Assembly (NCBI GenBank): GCA_029027985.1
Contig: CP119076.1
Span: 2,788,422 to 2,852,421 of the forward strand
DNA from: Klebsiella aerogenes
GTDB lineage: Bacteria > Pseudomonadota > Gammaproteobacteria > Enterobacterales > Enterobacteriaceae
Length of the DNA stretch: 64,000 nucleotides
Reading direction: 5' to 3'
This document shows, piece after piece, positions 1 to 9,720 of this stretch. The stretch's first letter is position 1. Each line of letters starts with the position of its first letter. Below the pieces are notes generated by a model. It made no database searches. It worked only from the letters and a program-made list of their open reading frames with translations, and was not told the DNA's origin. Position numbers and translations under genes: made by a program.

Positions 1-1449
1 CACCAGTGACGCTTCGCTGAAACGCGCAGGCGGCTTGGTAAAATGCTGTGCCGGCGTCAATTCCACCAGCGTTAAGCTATCGCCCTGATTCACCATCGGC
101 AACGTACGGTCTTCATCGCCTTTACGCAGCGCCGGCATGACTTTCGTCCAACCGTCAAAGCGCAGCGTACGGCCGCGGGCTTTCAGTTTGAACTCCCCTG
201 CCTGCACCGTCAGGGTCGTCGAGTCGTACTGCGCTGGCGTCATCTGACAGGCGACAAACTGGCGCCAAATCAGCTGATACAGTTTCTGCGCATCGGCTTC
301 CATATCTTTCAGCGATTCCGCCATCACGCTCACGTCGGAAGGACGAATCGCTTCGTGCGCTTCCTGCGAGTTTTCTTTGCTGGCGTACTGATTGGCGTTT
401 TCCGGCAGGTACTTTTTACCGAAGTTATCGCCAATATAGCCGCGGACCATGTTCAGCGCATCCTGACTCAAGTTGGTCGAGTCGGTACGCATATAGGTAA
501 TGTGCCCCGCTTCGTACAGGCGCTGCGCCATCATCATGGTTTTCTTCACGCCGAAACCCAGGCGGGTGCTGGCGGCTTGCTGCAGCGTGGAGGTAATGAA
601 CGGCGCGCCAGGCTTGCTGCTGGTCGGCTTATCTTCACGTTCCAGCACGCTGTAGCGGGCTTTTTCCAGCAGCGCGACGGCAGCCATGGTTTCGTCACGG
701 TTAACCGGACGGAACGGCTTGTCGTTCTTGTGGGTGACCTCCAGCGGTAAAGCATCGCCGCCCGGCGTCGTGGTGCTGGCGTCGATTTCCCAGAATTCTT
801 CCGGGACAAAGGCTTTAATTTCGCGTTCGCGTTCAACCACCAGGCGCACCGCAACGGACTGCACACGACCGGCGGACAGGCCGCGGGCGATTTTTTTCCA
901 CAGCAGTGGAGAAACCATATACCCCACCACGCGGTCCATAAAGCGACGCGCCTGCTGGGCATTAACACGATCGATATTCAGCTCGCCTGGCTTATCAAAA
1001 GCCTGACGAATCGCGTTTTTGGTGATTTCGTTAAACACCACGCGGCTGTATCGTTGTTCATCACCGCCGATAACTTCCCGCAGGTGCCATGCAATGGCTT
1101 CCCCTTCGCGGTCAAGGTCGGTTGCGAGATAGATGTGGTCAGCTTTTTCCGCCAACTGTTTGAGTTCTGAAACTACCTTTTCTTTACCCGGAAGTACTTC
1201 ATAGTGCGCATTCCAGTCATGCCATGGGTCTACGCCCATACGGTTGACCAGAGCGCCACGTTCATCCTTTTTAGGCTTTTTAGCCCCTTTGGTGGAGGTA
1301 GAGTCGGCGCTCTTTTTGGAAGCTGAGCCACTGGTCGGCAAATCGCGGATATGACCGACGCTGGATTTCACCACGTAGTCATTACCCAGATACTTATTGA
1401 TCGTTTTGGCTTTTGCCGGGGACTCAACGATAACGAGAGCTTTACCCAT
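1..1449 (-). CDS. topA: DNA topoisomerase I, N-terminal 483 residues (runs off the left edge)
   Basis: Type IA topoisomerase that relaxes negative supercoils in the cytoplasm by cutting one strand through a 5'-phosphotyrosine. Translation from ATG at 1449 begins [17 protein letters not shown], the start of the Toprim domain. The acidic metal motif [11 protein letters not shown] follows near residue 111. The catalytic tyrosine in HITYMRTDS falls at residue 319, exactly its E. coli position. The gene is open to base 1, so the C-terminal zinc-ribbon domains lie outside the window (E. coli TopA is 865 residues). It diverges from yciN across 410 bp. Identification is certain; only the 3' part is missing. 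Confidence 0.98.
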   Translation of the reverse strand, partial: MGKALVIVESPAKAKTINKYLGNDYVVKSSVGHIRDLPTSGSASKKSADSTSTKGAKKPKKDERGALVNRMGVDPWHDWNAHYEVLPGKEKVVSELKQLAEKADHIYLATDLDREGEAIAWHLREVIGGDEQRYSRVVFNEITKNAIRQAFDKPGELNIDRVNAQQARRFMDRVVGYMVSPLLWKKIARGLSAGRVQSVAVRLVVEREREIKAFVPEEFWEIDASTTTPGGDALPLEVTHKNDKPFRPVNRDETMAAVALLEKARYSVLEREDKPTSSKPGAPFITSTLQQAASTRLGFGVKKTMMMAQRLYEAGHITYMRTDSTNLSQDALNMVRGYIGDNFGKKYLPENANQYASKENSQEAHEAIRPSDVSVMAESLKDMEADAQKLYQLIWRQFVACQMTPAQYDSTTLTVQAGEFKLKARGRTLRFDGWTKVMPALRKGDEDRTLPMVNQGDSLTLVELTPAQHFTKPPARFSEASLV

Positions 1450-1859
1450 ATTCACCTTTACCTAATTTAATTCATCCAGGAATACATCGCACATTGATTC
1501 ACCATCCACTGGCGACGTGCCTCATATGTTGCGGCCGCGTCGGTGGATATCAACCCTCTGCACGCCCAGTTTCACATCCATAAAACCAGATAGCTGAGTT
1601 TGCTGACTTTTGCGAGTCAGGTTGCATAGCACGAAGAATTTTTGGCCGAATGTCAAGCAAATCTGTTGCCAGATCGCTGAAAGCGTCACACTGTACCTGA
1701 TAAAATTCGTTACGCAACTTTATTAGCATGCAAAAGCTAACTCCGCCAGTAAAGTGATGTTTCTTAGCCGGTTACCATTACCCCTGCACAATCAATGGAA
1801 AATTTGCCCACCGCCGCCTCGCGGCGTAGACTATCGGCGAAGAACTACAGGAGTCAGTT
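1450..1859. other. topA-yciN divergent intergenic region
   Basis: This 410-bp gap must hold the topA promoters (leftward) and the yciN promoter (rightward). The only clear signal is the AGGAG ribosome binding site of yciN at about 1848-1852. I see no tRNA, small gene or repeat. topA in E. coli is supercoiling-controlled from several promoters, but I could not assign individual boxes here. Confidence 0.5.
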
Positions 1860-2111
1860 ATGCAAGGTACAACCCAACCTATTGAACGCCAGGCGTTACT
1901 TGAAATTGCCAACCAACTCATTCGCGATCATGAAGATACGTTAGCCGGAATCGAAGCCACCAACGTCGTTCAGCGTAGCGGAGTTCTGGTGTTTAGCGGC
2001 GAGTTTTATCTTGATGAGCAAGGTTTGCCGACGGCGAAAAGCACCGCCGTATTTAACATGTTCAAGTATCTCGCCCACGAATTGTCTGATAAGTATCACC
2101 TGGTGGATTAA
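1860..2111 (+). CDS. yciN: YciN family small protein
   Basis: 83-residue protein matching E. coli YciN in length and along its whole sequence (start [14 protein letters not shown], end LSDKYHLVD). It is a small cytoplasmic protein of unknown biochemical role that lies beside topA in enterobacteria. The start ATG is preceded by a good AGGAG ribosome binding site. It has no signal peptide or membrane segment. It is followed by a perfect 10-bp stem that can end transcription before the convergent sohB. Confidence 0.93.
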   Translation: MQGTTQPIERQALLEIANQLIRDHEDTLAGIEATNVVQRSGVLVFSGEFYLDEQGLPTAKSTAVFNMFKYLAHELSDKYHLVD

Positions 2112-2160
2112 GCGTCGGTCCTTAATACGACCGCCACTGGTTTAAGCCAACCAGAAACGA

Positions 2161-2190
2161 CAACGCGAGGTATCACCCTCGCGTTGCTTT
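2161..2190. terminator. Bidirectional hairpin between yciN and sohB
   Basis: A perfect 10-bp stem (CAACGCGAGG at 2161-2170, CCTCGCGTTG at 2177-2186, 6-base loop) followed by CTTT. It sits between the convergent ends of yciN and sohB and probably serves both. Confidence 0.7.
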
Positions 2191-2192
2191 AC

Positions 2193-3239
2193 TTACATTA
2201 GCGGTTTTTGCCCACGCTGCCACCATCGAAGCAATAAATGGTCCGCGCTTTCAGCCGCGCTACCGGTAACGCGATCGAGTAATTTCTTACGCTGCTGATA
2301 ACGCACGCTAATAACATCATGGTTATCCATCAGGCTCAGCAGTAATTCATCGCTGGTTTGGATCGCATCGACCAGCCCTTTCTCGAGTGCTTGTACGCCG
2401 TACCAATGCTCGCCGGTCGCGACCCTCTCAATATCCAGCGCCGGACGCATTTGATGCACGAAATCCTTAAACAGGTGATGGGTTTCATTTAAATCCTCGC
2501 GGAATTTCTGTCGCCCTTCTTCGGTATTTTCACCCAGCATCGTTAAGGTACGCTTATACTGGCCCGCCGTGTGTAGCTCAATATCAATATCTTTGTTTTT
2601 CAGGAAGCGATTGATATTAGGGATCTGCGCAACGACGCCGATCGACCCCAGGATAGCGAACGGCGCAGAAACGATTTTATTCGCCACGCAAGCCATCATG
2701 TAGCCGCCGCTGGCCGCGACTTTATCTACCGCCACTGTCAGCGGGATTTGTTTATCGCGCAGGCGCTGTAGCTGAGAAGCCGCGAGACCATAGCCGTGGA
2801 CCACCCCGCCGGGGCTTTCCAGACGCACCACCACCTGGTCGCGCGCTTTCGCCGAGGCGAGCACTGCCGTTATCTCTTCACGCAGGCTGCTGACTTCGTG
2901 GGCATCCATACTGCCTTTGAAGTCAAGTACCCAAATACGCGCTTTACCGCTGGGCTCAGCCGTGCCCAACTTCGCCCGTGCTTTGGCTTCTTTGGCCTCC
3001 TGCTTGTGTTTTTTCTTCTGGGCTTTGTGCCAGAGTTTTTGCTGCGGGCCATCAAGCAGAGCCACCGCCAGCTCCTCTTTCATCTCCTTATATTGCTCGC
3101 TAAGATTCGTCACCCGCAGCTCGCCGCGCTGCTTCTTCCGCTGAGTCAGATTAACGATAATGGCGGCGATAGCCGCAATAGCGACGACGATAGTCGCAGC
3201 CTTAGCCAAAAATAAGCCGTATTGCGCAAGTAATTCCAC
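2193..3239 (-). CDS. sohB: SohB, inner-membrane S49-family peptidase
   Basis: Serine peptidase of the SppA/SohB (S49) family, anchored in the inner membrane with its catalytic domain outside; E. coli sohB was found as a multicopy suppressor of htrA/degP loss. One hydrophobic helix lies near residues 7-28, followed by a charged Lys/Gln-rich stretch and then the clp/crotonase-like fold with SPGGVVHGYG and the catalytic serine in VAASGGYMMAC. An upstream in-frame ATG at 3284 exists, but family alignment (start VELLAQYGLFLAK) and an AAGGTG ribosome binding site point to the GTG at 3239. That gives 348 residues against 349 in E. coli. Confidence 0.93.
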   Translation of the reverse strand: MELLAQYGLFLAKAATIVVAIAAIAAIIVNLTQRKKQRGELRVTNLSEQYKEMKEELAVALLDGPQQKLWHKAQKKKHKQEAKEAKARAKLGTAEPSGKARIWVLDFKGSMDAHEVSSLREEITAVLASAKARDQVVVRLESPGGVVHGYGLAASQLQRLRDKQIPLTVAVDKVAASGGYMMACVANKIVSAPFAILGSIGVVAQIPNINRFLKNKDIDIELHTAGQYKRTLTMLGENTEEGRQKFREDLNETHHLFKDFVHQMRPALDIERVATGEHWYGVQALEKGLVDAIQTSDELLLSLMDNHDVISVRYQQRKKLLDRVTGSAAESADHLLLRWWQRGQKPLM

Positions 3240-3491
3240 GTTTTCACCTTGTGTAAAGCACTGACGTTGAAGCACAGTGTACATCAGCCTTTATCGTCGC
3301 GTCTCTGCGCTTTCCGTGCGCTGCGAGGCGGATTCCCGTTTTTTTTCACGGTGATGAAATCGTTGCAAGATATTAATTCTGCGAAGAGTTTCCCTTTGAC
3401 TGATTGCAATCATCAATTGTTTGAGGCATAAAGCGCAAAAGTAAGATACCGAACAAGACGTGGCCGCCCACCGGCCAGCAGAGGAGTCGCC

Positions 3492-4253
3492 GTGCATTAT
3501 CAACCGCAATATCACCTACTTAAAGACCGTATTATCCTGGTCACCGGCGCCAGCGACGGCATCGGCCGCGAAGCCGCCCTTACCTATGCGCGCTACAGCG
3601 CAAGCGTGGTGCTGGTTGGCCGCAGTGAAGAGAAACTGCGCGGCGTCGCGCAAGAAATTGAACAGGCTGGCGGTATTCCGGCCCGCTGGTTTACCCTCGA
3701 TCTGCTCACCTGCACACCGCAAGAGTGCCAGCAGTTGGCGCAGAAAATCGCCATTCACTACCCGCGCCTGGATGGCGTACTGCACAACGCCGGCCTGCTC
3801 GGCGACGTCTGTCCAATGGATCAGCAGGATCCTGAAGTCTGGCAGCAGGTGATGCAGGTCAATGTCAATGGCACCTTTATGCTCACTCAGGCGCTTCTTC
3901 CTTTATTACTCAAGTCTGATTCCGGCTCGCTGGTCTTTACCTCTTCCAGCGTCGGTCGCCAGGGACGCGCCAACTGGGGCGCCTACGCGGCGTCAAAATT
4001 CGCCACCGAAGGGATGATGCAGGTACTGGCCGAAGAGTACCAAAGCCGCCATCTGCGGGTAAACTGCATCAATCCAGGCGGCACGCGCACCAAAATGCGC
4101 GCCAGCGCCTTCCCGACCGAAGATCCGAAAAAACTGAAAACGCCCGCCGATATCATGCCGGTTTATTTATGGTTGATGGGTGACGATAGCCGGCGGAAAA
4201 CCGGCATGACCTTTGATGCCCAACCGGGGCGTAAGCCAGGGATTTCCCAATGA
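3492..4253 (+). CDS. yciK: YciK, short-chain dehydrogenase/reductase
   Basis: Classical SDR oxidoreductase with an N-terminal Rossmann motif TGASDGIG, the NAG motif (LHNAGLLGD), the active-site serine in FTSSSVGRQG and the Tyr-x-x-x-Lys pair in YAASK. The natural substrate is unknown. The 253-residue length matches E. coli YciK (252). Translation starts at GTG 3492 behind a GAGGAG ribosome binding site. The stop overlaps the btuR start by 4 bp (ATGA), so the two genes are translationally coupled, as in E. coli. Confidence 0.94.
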   Translation: MHYQPQYHLLKDRIILVTGASDGIGREAALTYARYSASVVLVGRSEEKLRGVAQEIEQAGGIPARWFTLDLLTCTPQECQQLAQKIAIHYPRLDGVLHNAGLLGDVCPMDQQDPEVWQQVMQVNVNGTFMLTQALLPLLLKSDSGSLVFTSSSVGRQGRANWGAYAASKFATEGMMQVLAEEYQSRHLRVNCINPGGTRTKMRASAFPTEDPKKLKTPADIMPVYLWLMGDDSRRKTGMTFDAQPGRKPGISQ

Positions 4254-4840
4254 ACGATCAACGTTACCGTGAACGCCAGCAGCGGGTAAAAGATAAGGTC
4301 GACGCACGAGTCGCCGCCGCCCAACAAGAACGCGGTCTGATCATGGTTTTTACCGGTAACGGTAAAGGCAAAACGACGGCGGCCTTCGGGACCGTCACCC
4401 GCGCCGTCGGTCATGGTAAAAAAGCCGGTGTTGTGCAATTTATCAAAGGTACCTGGCCTAACGGCGAGCGTAATTTGCTGGAGCCGCACGGTGTTGAGTT
4501 CCAGGTGATGGCCACCGGTTTTACCTGGGATACGCAAAACCGCGACAGCGATACCGCCGCCTGCCTCGACGTCTGGCAGCACGGGCTACGGATGTTAGCC
4601 GACGAAACGCTGGATCTGGTGTTGCTGGATGAGCTTACCTATATGGTGGCCTATGATTATCTGCCGCTACAAGAGGTGCTGACGGCGTTACAAAACCGCC
4701 CTGCGCATCAGACGGTGATGATTACCGGCCGCGGCTGTCATCGCGATATTATTGAGCTGGCCGATACCGTCAGCGAACTACGCCCGGTGAAACATGCCTT
4801 TGACGCTGGCGTTAAAGCGCAGATGGGGATTGATTACTAA
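4250..4840 (+). CDS. btuR: Cob(I)alamin adenosyltransferase, corrinoid type
   Basis: Transfers the adenosyl group of ATP to reduced cobalamin or cobinamide, giving the adenosylcobalamin cofactor for salvage and synthesis. The P-loop GNGKGKTTAAFG lies near residues 36-47, followed by the CobO/BtuR motifs WPNGERNLL and DLVLLDELTY. At 196 residues it equals the E. coli protein. It is coupled to yciK by a 4-bp overlap. Its last 29 bases overlap the tail of the convergent AraC gene. Confidence 0.96.
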   Translation: MNDQRYRERQQRVKDKVDARVAAAQQERGLIMVFTGNGKGKTTAAFGTVTRAVGHGKKAGVVQFIKGTWPNGERNLLEPHGVEFQVMATGFTWDTQNRDSDTAACLDVWQHGLRMLADETLDLVLLDELTYMVAYDYLPLQEVLTALQNRPAHQTVMITGRGCHRDIIELADTVSELRPVKHAFDAGVKAQMGIDY

Positions 4841-5786
4841 GCGCCAGCCGCGCCAGTAGCGCGCGATTGAGCGGCAGACATAAACAGTCCTCGCCGAGCT
4901 CCAGCTCGTGGTCGAGGACGTTTTGCCGCGAAATAAAGCGCTTACGGTACTCCGTCGGCGTCAGACCACAGTATTTGTTGAATGCGGCGATCAAATATTT
5001 ATGCTCCTGAAAACCGCAGCTATGGCTGATTTCGGTGATGGGCGTGCGCGTATCGCGCAGCAAGTGGCGGGCCTTATTCAAACGCACCAGCGTCAGATAC
5101 TCTTTAAAGTTGTAGCGGCTCACCTTCTTAAACAGCCGGGAAAACCACGAATAACTCATGCCGCTATGCCCGGCCACCTCGCTTAGCGTCAATGGCCGAT
5201 CGTAATGCAGATTAATATAGTCGATCCCTTTTTTGATCATCGACTCCTCACGTAACGAACTCTCCTCGCGTGCTAGCGGCTCCCCTGCCGCGACCAGGGC
5301 ATCAAGCAGCAGATAAATTGCCGCGATACGCTGAAACGGCGTACGGTTATCGACAATCTGTTCCAGCAGGGCCGCTAACCGCTGGCGCACCTGCCGATCT
5401 CCGCTATCCAGAACACGCCCGGCGGTACACCAGTGAAGCCGCGGAGACGGATGCATTTCATCGAACAGGCCTGGCGAGAATTGCACCGTGACCAATTGGC
5501 TATCGGCGCCCTCTGCACGGAGCGAATGCACCTCTTCCGCGTTGATATACAGCATATCGCCCTCGCGCAATGCCCACTCCCGCAGCCCGACGGCAAGCGT
5601 AAAACCGCCGCGAAGCACGGTAATAAGCTCGGGCGCCGGGTGCCAGTGAGGTTCACAGTAACGAACCTCCGCGGCGAAGACATTCAGTTTCTCGGCATCG
5701 AAGGCGATCAGCTCATAGCCGCTATTTGCCGTCTGCAGCCCGGTTTGCGCCGCCTGACGAGGATGAGTCACTGAAAACGGGAACAC
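4812..5786 (-). CDS. AraC-family transcriptional regulator of the GPH/beta-glucosidase cassette
   Basis: 324-residue one-component regulator. The N-terminal cupin-type sensing domain (about residues 20-150) has the histidine-rich WHPAPELITVLRGGF. The C-terminal double helix-turn-helix (about 185-285) ends with the family signature GFQEHKYLIAAFNKYCGLTPTEYRK. The GTG start at 5786 follows a GGAGGTAATCC ribosome binding site. It is the last gene of the minus-strand set transporter - glucosidase - regulator (22 bp after the glucosidase), so it probably controls that operon in response to a beta-glucoside. The 3' end overlaps btuR by 29 bp, tail to tail. Specific inducer unknown. Confidence 0.85.
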   Translation of the reverse strand: MFPFSVTHPRQAAQTGLQTANSGYELIAFDAEKLNVFAAEVRYCEPHWHPAPELITVLRGGFTLAVGLREWALREGDMLYINAEEVHSLRAEGADSQLVTVQFSPGLFDEMHPSPRLHWCTAGRVLDSGDRQVRQRLAALLEQIVDNRTPFQRIAAIYLLLDALVAAGEPLAREESSLREESMIKKGIDYINLHYDRPLTLSEVAGHSGMSYSWFSRLFKKVSRYNFKEYLTLVRLNKARHLLRDTRTPITEISHSCGFQEHKYLIAAFNKYCGLTPTEYRKRFISRQNVLDHELELGEDCLCLPLNRALLARLALSNQSPSAL

Positions 5787-5808
5787 GGATTACCTCCAGA
5801 GTCTGTGC

Positions 5809-8160
5809 TTATTGCTGGCCTGCCAGCACGGCATTGAGCTCGTCGCGATCGATATCCAGCGCCAGGAATTCCGTTAATGCGATGAACAACCCGCAGAACA
5901 GATCCGGCGCCAGACGGATTAGCTTTTCACGTACCTGCGCGGGCGCGACGCCGCTCTTCGCCGAGAGCAGCGCCACAACACGGGAGAACGCCTCCGGTTG
6001 CTGAATGAGCTGCTGGAGCGAATTGTCGTCGCGTAGCGCTACATAGCGCGGAGGGCAATCAATCTCAACGCTGGCGGATAACGGGAGATCGCGGGATGAG
6101 GCCCCGACGAGGATTTGCCATTGGCCCGGCGTCACCACCCAATCTGCCAACCCCGGATGATAGCAGGCTAAATCAGCAACCGGCAGCGAGAGCTCAACGC
6201 GGCGCGTTTCGCCCGCCGCCAAAGACACCTTAGTAAACGCCTTCAACGCCTGTACTTCGCGAATCAGCTCACCAGCCGGGGGCGCAACATATAACTGAAC
6301 AATTTCTTTACCATCGCGATCACCCGCATTAGTTAAATCAAACGCCACGCGCAGCGTATCCCCTTGCGTAACCCGCGCTGCGGAAAGCGACAGATTAGCA
6401 TAGCTGAAGCGGGTATAACTGAGACCAAAGCCAAATGGGAACAGTGGCATGAGGCGACGTTTATCGTAATAGCGATAACCAACAAATAAACCTTCGCCAT
6501 AGTGATGACGCAGGTTTTCCCCGGGATACTGCAGCCAGGCCGGCGTCTCTTCGAGGGTGTTTGGCACCGTGACGGTTAATTTACCGCAAGGGTTACGTTT
6601 GCCGAACAGGATTTCGGCAACGGCGCGCCCCATTCCCTGCCCGGCAAAAAAGGTTTCCAGCAGCGCCCGACACTCGCTAAGCCACGGCATCACAACCGCA
6701 TCGCTGTTGGCCAGCACCACCACCACATTCGGCTGAACTGCCGCGACATCGCGGATTAATCGTTCATGTACCGACAGAATATTCAGATCCTGACGATCGC
6801 CATTTTCACCGTCTTCACCCACCGCCGTGCTAACGAATATCACCGCAACATCGGCGGCTTGGGCAACTTCACACGCTTGCGCCAGAGCCTGCTCGTCGCT
6901 TTGGTTATCATCAGGCGAACCTGGCGCCCAGGTCACGTTAAAGTCATCCCCGGCAAGATCGAAAATTTCGTCCAGCGGACGGTCAAGGAAATACGGCACC
7001 GTGGTGGCGCAACCGGACCCCTGAATAACCGGCTCCTGCGCAGGCTTACCGATGACCGCAATACGTGGCGTTTTACGCGCATCCAGCGGTAACAGGTTAT
7101 TTTCATTTTTGAGTAATACGATGGATTCTGCCGCTAAACGCTGCGATAACGCATGATGTGCGGCAAAATCGGCGCGCGTATGCGGGCGGCGATGACGTTG
7201 GACTTTATCGACCAGTTCCAGCATCCGCAAACAGGCGCGATCGACCACCGCCATTGGTACATCGCCGGAAGAGATTGCCGCCAGCAGAGTTTGTTTGTCG
7301 CGCCGCGTTTCCGGCATGGCCAGGTCATTGCCAGCCAGCAGCGACGCCGGACGATCTTTAATGCCGTACCAGTCAGACATCACCAGACCGTCATATCCCC
7401 ACTCCTCGCGTAATACCTGGGTCAGTAAAAACGGATCTTGCGAGGTCTGTACGCCATTGAGACGGTTATAAGAAGACATCACCGTCCACGGCTGGGATTT
7501 AGCAATCGCCCGCTGAAAACCAGCCAGATAGATTTCGCGCAGCGCCCGCTCCTCAATAATCGAGTCCATTTCAGTACGCCGATATTCTGAGTTATTGGCG
7601 GCAAAATGTTTAAGACTGGCCCCGACGCCTTCTGCCTGTAAACCGTTGATTAACGCTGCGGCGATATCGCCACTGACCACCGGATCTTCGGAATAATATT
7701 CATAGCCGCGCCCTGCCAGCGGCGTACGGCGAATGTTAATGCCAGGGCCTAATAGAATACCGACGCCCATCTGTTGGCATTCACGACCCAGGGCCTTCCC
7801 CATCTCCTGCACCAGTTCAACATCCCAACTACAGGCCAGACTGGAGCCATTCGGAAAGCAGGTGGCCGGTAGCGAGGCGCTGAACAGCGCTTCACTGCCG
7901 CCTTTCGCCGCGGGCTCTTCGGCGCTGGCCTGGTCGGCGGTTTGGGTAATCACCGAAATGAAGTCATCCATACTCCACTTCTCATTGCCGTCTATTTGCG
8001 CGCTACTATAGCGCACGCCATAAGTACCATCGGTCATCACGATATCGCTGATGTCATGTTGCGGCAAAGACGCCGTACGCCACAAGCCGCTGCCAGTCAG
8101 CAACGCCACTTTTTCCTCTGCCGTCATGGCGGCGATAATGGTATTGAAATCTCTGTTCAT
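5809..8160 (-). CDS. Glycoside hydrolase family 3 beta-glucosidase
   Basis: 783-residue enzyme with the three GH3 parts in order: catalytic (alpha/beta)8 domain to about residue 300, alpha/beta sandwich (about 340-560), and a C-terminal fibronectin-III-like domain with the ELIREVQALKAF segment. The probable nucleophile is the Asp of GLVMSDWYGIK, and KHFAANNSEYRRTEMDS is a substrate-binding segment typical of the family. There is no signal peptide, so it should act in the cytoplasm, unlike periplasmic BglX. It lies 18 bp downstream of a sugar symporter gene and probably hydrolyses the imported beta-glucoside. Exact substrate not deducible. Confidence 0.9.
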   Translation of the reverse strand: MNRDFNTIIAAMTAEEKVALLTGSGLWRTASLPQHDISDIVMTDGTYGVRYSSAQIDGNEKWSMDDFISVITQTADQASAEEPAAKGGSEALFSASLPATCFPNGSSLACSWDVELVQEMGKALGRECQQMGVGILLGPGINIRRTPLAGRGYEYYSEDPVVSGDIAAALINGLQAEGVGASLKHFAANNSEYRRTEMDSIIEERALREIYLAGFQRAIAKSQPWTVMSSYNRLNGVQTSQDPFLLTQVLREEWGYDGLVMSDWYGIKDRPASLLAGNDLAMPETRRDKQTLLAAISSGDVPMAVVDRACLRMLELVDKVQRHRRPHTRADFAAHHALSQRLAAESIVLLKNENNLLPLDARKTPRIAVIGKPAQEPVIQGSGCATTVPYFLDRPLDEIFDLAGDDFNVTWAPGSPDDNQSDEQALAQACEVAQAADVAVIFVSTAVGEDGENGDRQDLNILSVHERLIRDVAAVQPNVVVVLANSDAVVMPWLSECRALLETFFAGQGMGRAVAEILFGKRNPCGKLTVTVPNTLEETPAWLQYPGENLRHHYGEGLFVGYRYYDKRRLMPLFPFGFGLSYTRFSYANLSLSAARVTQGDTLRVAFDLTNAGDRDGKEIVQLYVAPPAGELIREVQALKAFTKVSLAAGETRRVELSLPVADLACYHPGLADWVVTPGQWQILVGASSRDLPLSASVEIDCPPRYVALRDDNSLQQLIQQPEAFSRVVALLSAKSGVAPAQVREKLIRLAPDLFCGLFIALTEFLALDIDRDELNAVLAGQQ

Positions 8161-8178
8161 CTCTCTGAGTCCTTGAGG

Positions 8179-9540
8179 TTAAAGTGCGTTTTGCTTACGC
8201 AGGCTAATTTTTTGCACGATGTCGCGATAAGTTTTTTCATCCAGCGAATAGCAGGCCACGAATATGGCGCTGATGGCGAACATCGCGCCGGGGAACAGGG
8301 TCATCAGGATATTGATGCCGTTAATCGCGTCGGCAGTCACATTGCCCGCGTCGTAGTGGTAGAAATCAAGCATCCATCCTGCGCAGCCGCCGCCAATAGC
8401 CATCGCAATTTTGGTGATGAAATTAAAGAAACCGTATATCGCGCCTTCCGAGCGCACGCCGTGATGCCATTCCGCATACTCGACGGTATCGGCAATCATC
8501 GACCACATCGCAACAAACCCCATACCCAGCGTAATACTGTAAAGACACACGCCGGTCATCATTAACCAGAGATTATCGCCGGCAATAAAATATTGCATCA
8601 GCACCCCCAGCACGCCGATCAACAGCGCCAGCAGCGTCATTTTCTTTTTCCCCATCAGCGCAATCGCCTTCTCGGAAACAATGGTCCCGACGATATAAGC
8701 GGCTGACTGAATCATAAAGAAAGTAGCGGTAAACCCTTCGCTGCCAATAATATATTTAATAAAGTAAATGGCGATCGCCATCCATACGGTATAAGCGATA
8801 TAGAAAAATACGGTAAATAATGACAAATGAATCAGCGGCGCATTACCTAATACCGCGCGGAACATCTCTCGCAGCGTCGGCGCGCTCATTTCGTCCTCTT
8901 CACCGACCCGCTCTTTGGTCATGCCAAAGCAGGCCAGGAACATAAAGGTCGCCAATAACGCAAAACAGGAAACGGCAAAGACATAGCCTAACTGTTTATC
9001 GTCGAACGGCGAAATCAGCATATCAGCAGTCGTTGAAACAATCAGATAGCCGATGATAGCCAGTACAAAACGGTATACTGAGAGCGATGATCGCGAGGCT
9101 TCATGCTGCGTCAGACGGTTAGTCAACGCGGAATAAGGCGTGTTAACCGCCGTATACGCCAGGCAATAAATGGTATAGGACGCGAGGGCAAAGTAAAATT
9201 TAGTCTCTCCGCCGAATGGTACAAAACAGAGAACCGTTAAAAAGCCTAAGGGTACCGAACCATATAACAACCAGGGACGCAGTTTGCCATATTTACTTTT
9301 CGTTTTGTCGATAGCGAAACCTATCAGAATATTAAATATCGCATCAATCACCCGCGCAATGACAAAGATCAGACTGGCCTGTACCGCGCTGATGCCATAA
9401 ATATTGGTATAGAAAAACAGTAAAAATAAAGAGACAAAACCGAATGACAAATTAGAAGCAAAATCGCCGAAGCCATAGCCTATCTTTTCTTTAACGCCGA
9501 TGACCACATAGCTTGCCGATAACTTTGTTGTCGTACTCAT
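8179..9540 (-). CDS. GPH-family (MFS) sugar:cation symporter
   Basis: 453-residue inner-membrane transporter of the glycoside-pentoside-hexuronide:cation symporter family, the MelB relatives. It has about 12 hydrophobic helices. The N-terminal GYGFGDFASNL resembles the MelB cation-site helix, and DKTKSKYGKLRPWLLYG is the loop 2-3 signature (family form D..T....GKFRPW). First gene of the cassette, cotranscribed with the beta-glucosidase, so it most likely imports a beta-glucoside. The 180-bp upstream region has a strong CRP site. Confidence 0.9.
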   Translation of the reverse strand: MSTTTKLSASYVVIGVKEKIGYGFGDFASNLSFGFVSLFLLFFYTNIYGISAVQASLIFVIARVIDAIFNILIGFAIDKTKSKYGKLRPWLLYGSVPLGFLTVLCFVPFGGETKFYFALASYTIYCLAYTAVNTPYSALTNRLTQHEASRSSLSVYRFVLAIIGYLIVSTTADMLISPFDDKQLGYVFAVSCFALLATFMFLACFGMTKERVGEEDEMSAPTLREMFRAVLGNAPLIHLSLFTVFFYIAYTVWMAIAIYFIKYIIGSEGFTATFFMIQSAAYIVGTIVSEKAIALMGKKKMTLLALLIGVLGVLMQYFIAGDNLWLMMTGVCLYSITLGMGFVAMWSMIADTVEYAEWHHGVRSEGAIYGFFNFITKIAMAIGGGCAGWMLDFYHYDAGNVTADAINGINILMTLFPGAMFAISAIFVACYSLDEKTYRDIVQKISLRKQNAL

Positions 9541-9649
9541 TCCGGGCTACCTGTTTTTGTAATCAGTGCCGACAGTATATGGCGATGCTAATAACATCAC
9601 TTTGCGTTATTTGTCTGCGTCATTCCTGTTTCTTGTCTTTATGCAAAAG

Positions 9650-9665
9650 TGTGAAAAATATCACA
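9650..9665. promoter_or_regulatory. CRP binding site upstream of the beta-glucoside cassette
   Basis: TGTGA, six bases (AAAATA), then TCACA: a perfect match to both CRP half-sites. It is centred about 117 bp upstream of the symporter start codon. This fits catabolite control of the symporter-glucosidase-regulator operon. Confidence 0.75.
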
Positions 9666-9720
9666 AGCGAGGGGGGAGAAAGAGAAGCGTCCCGGCGCAG
9701 GCCCGCCGGAACGTAATGTA

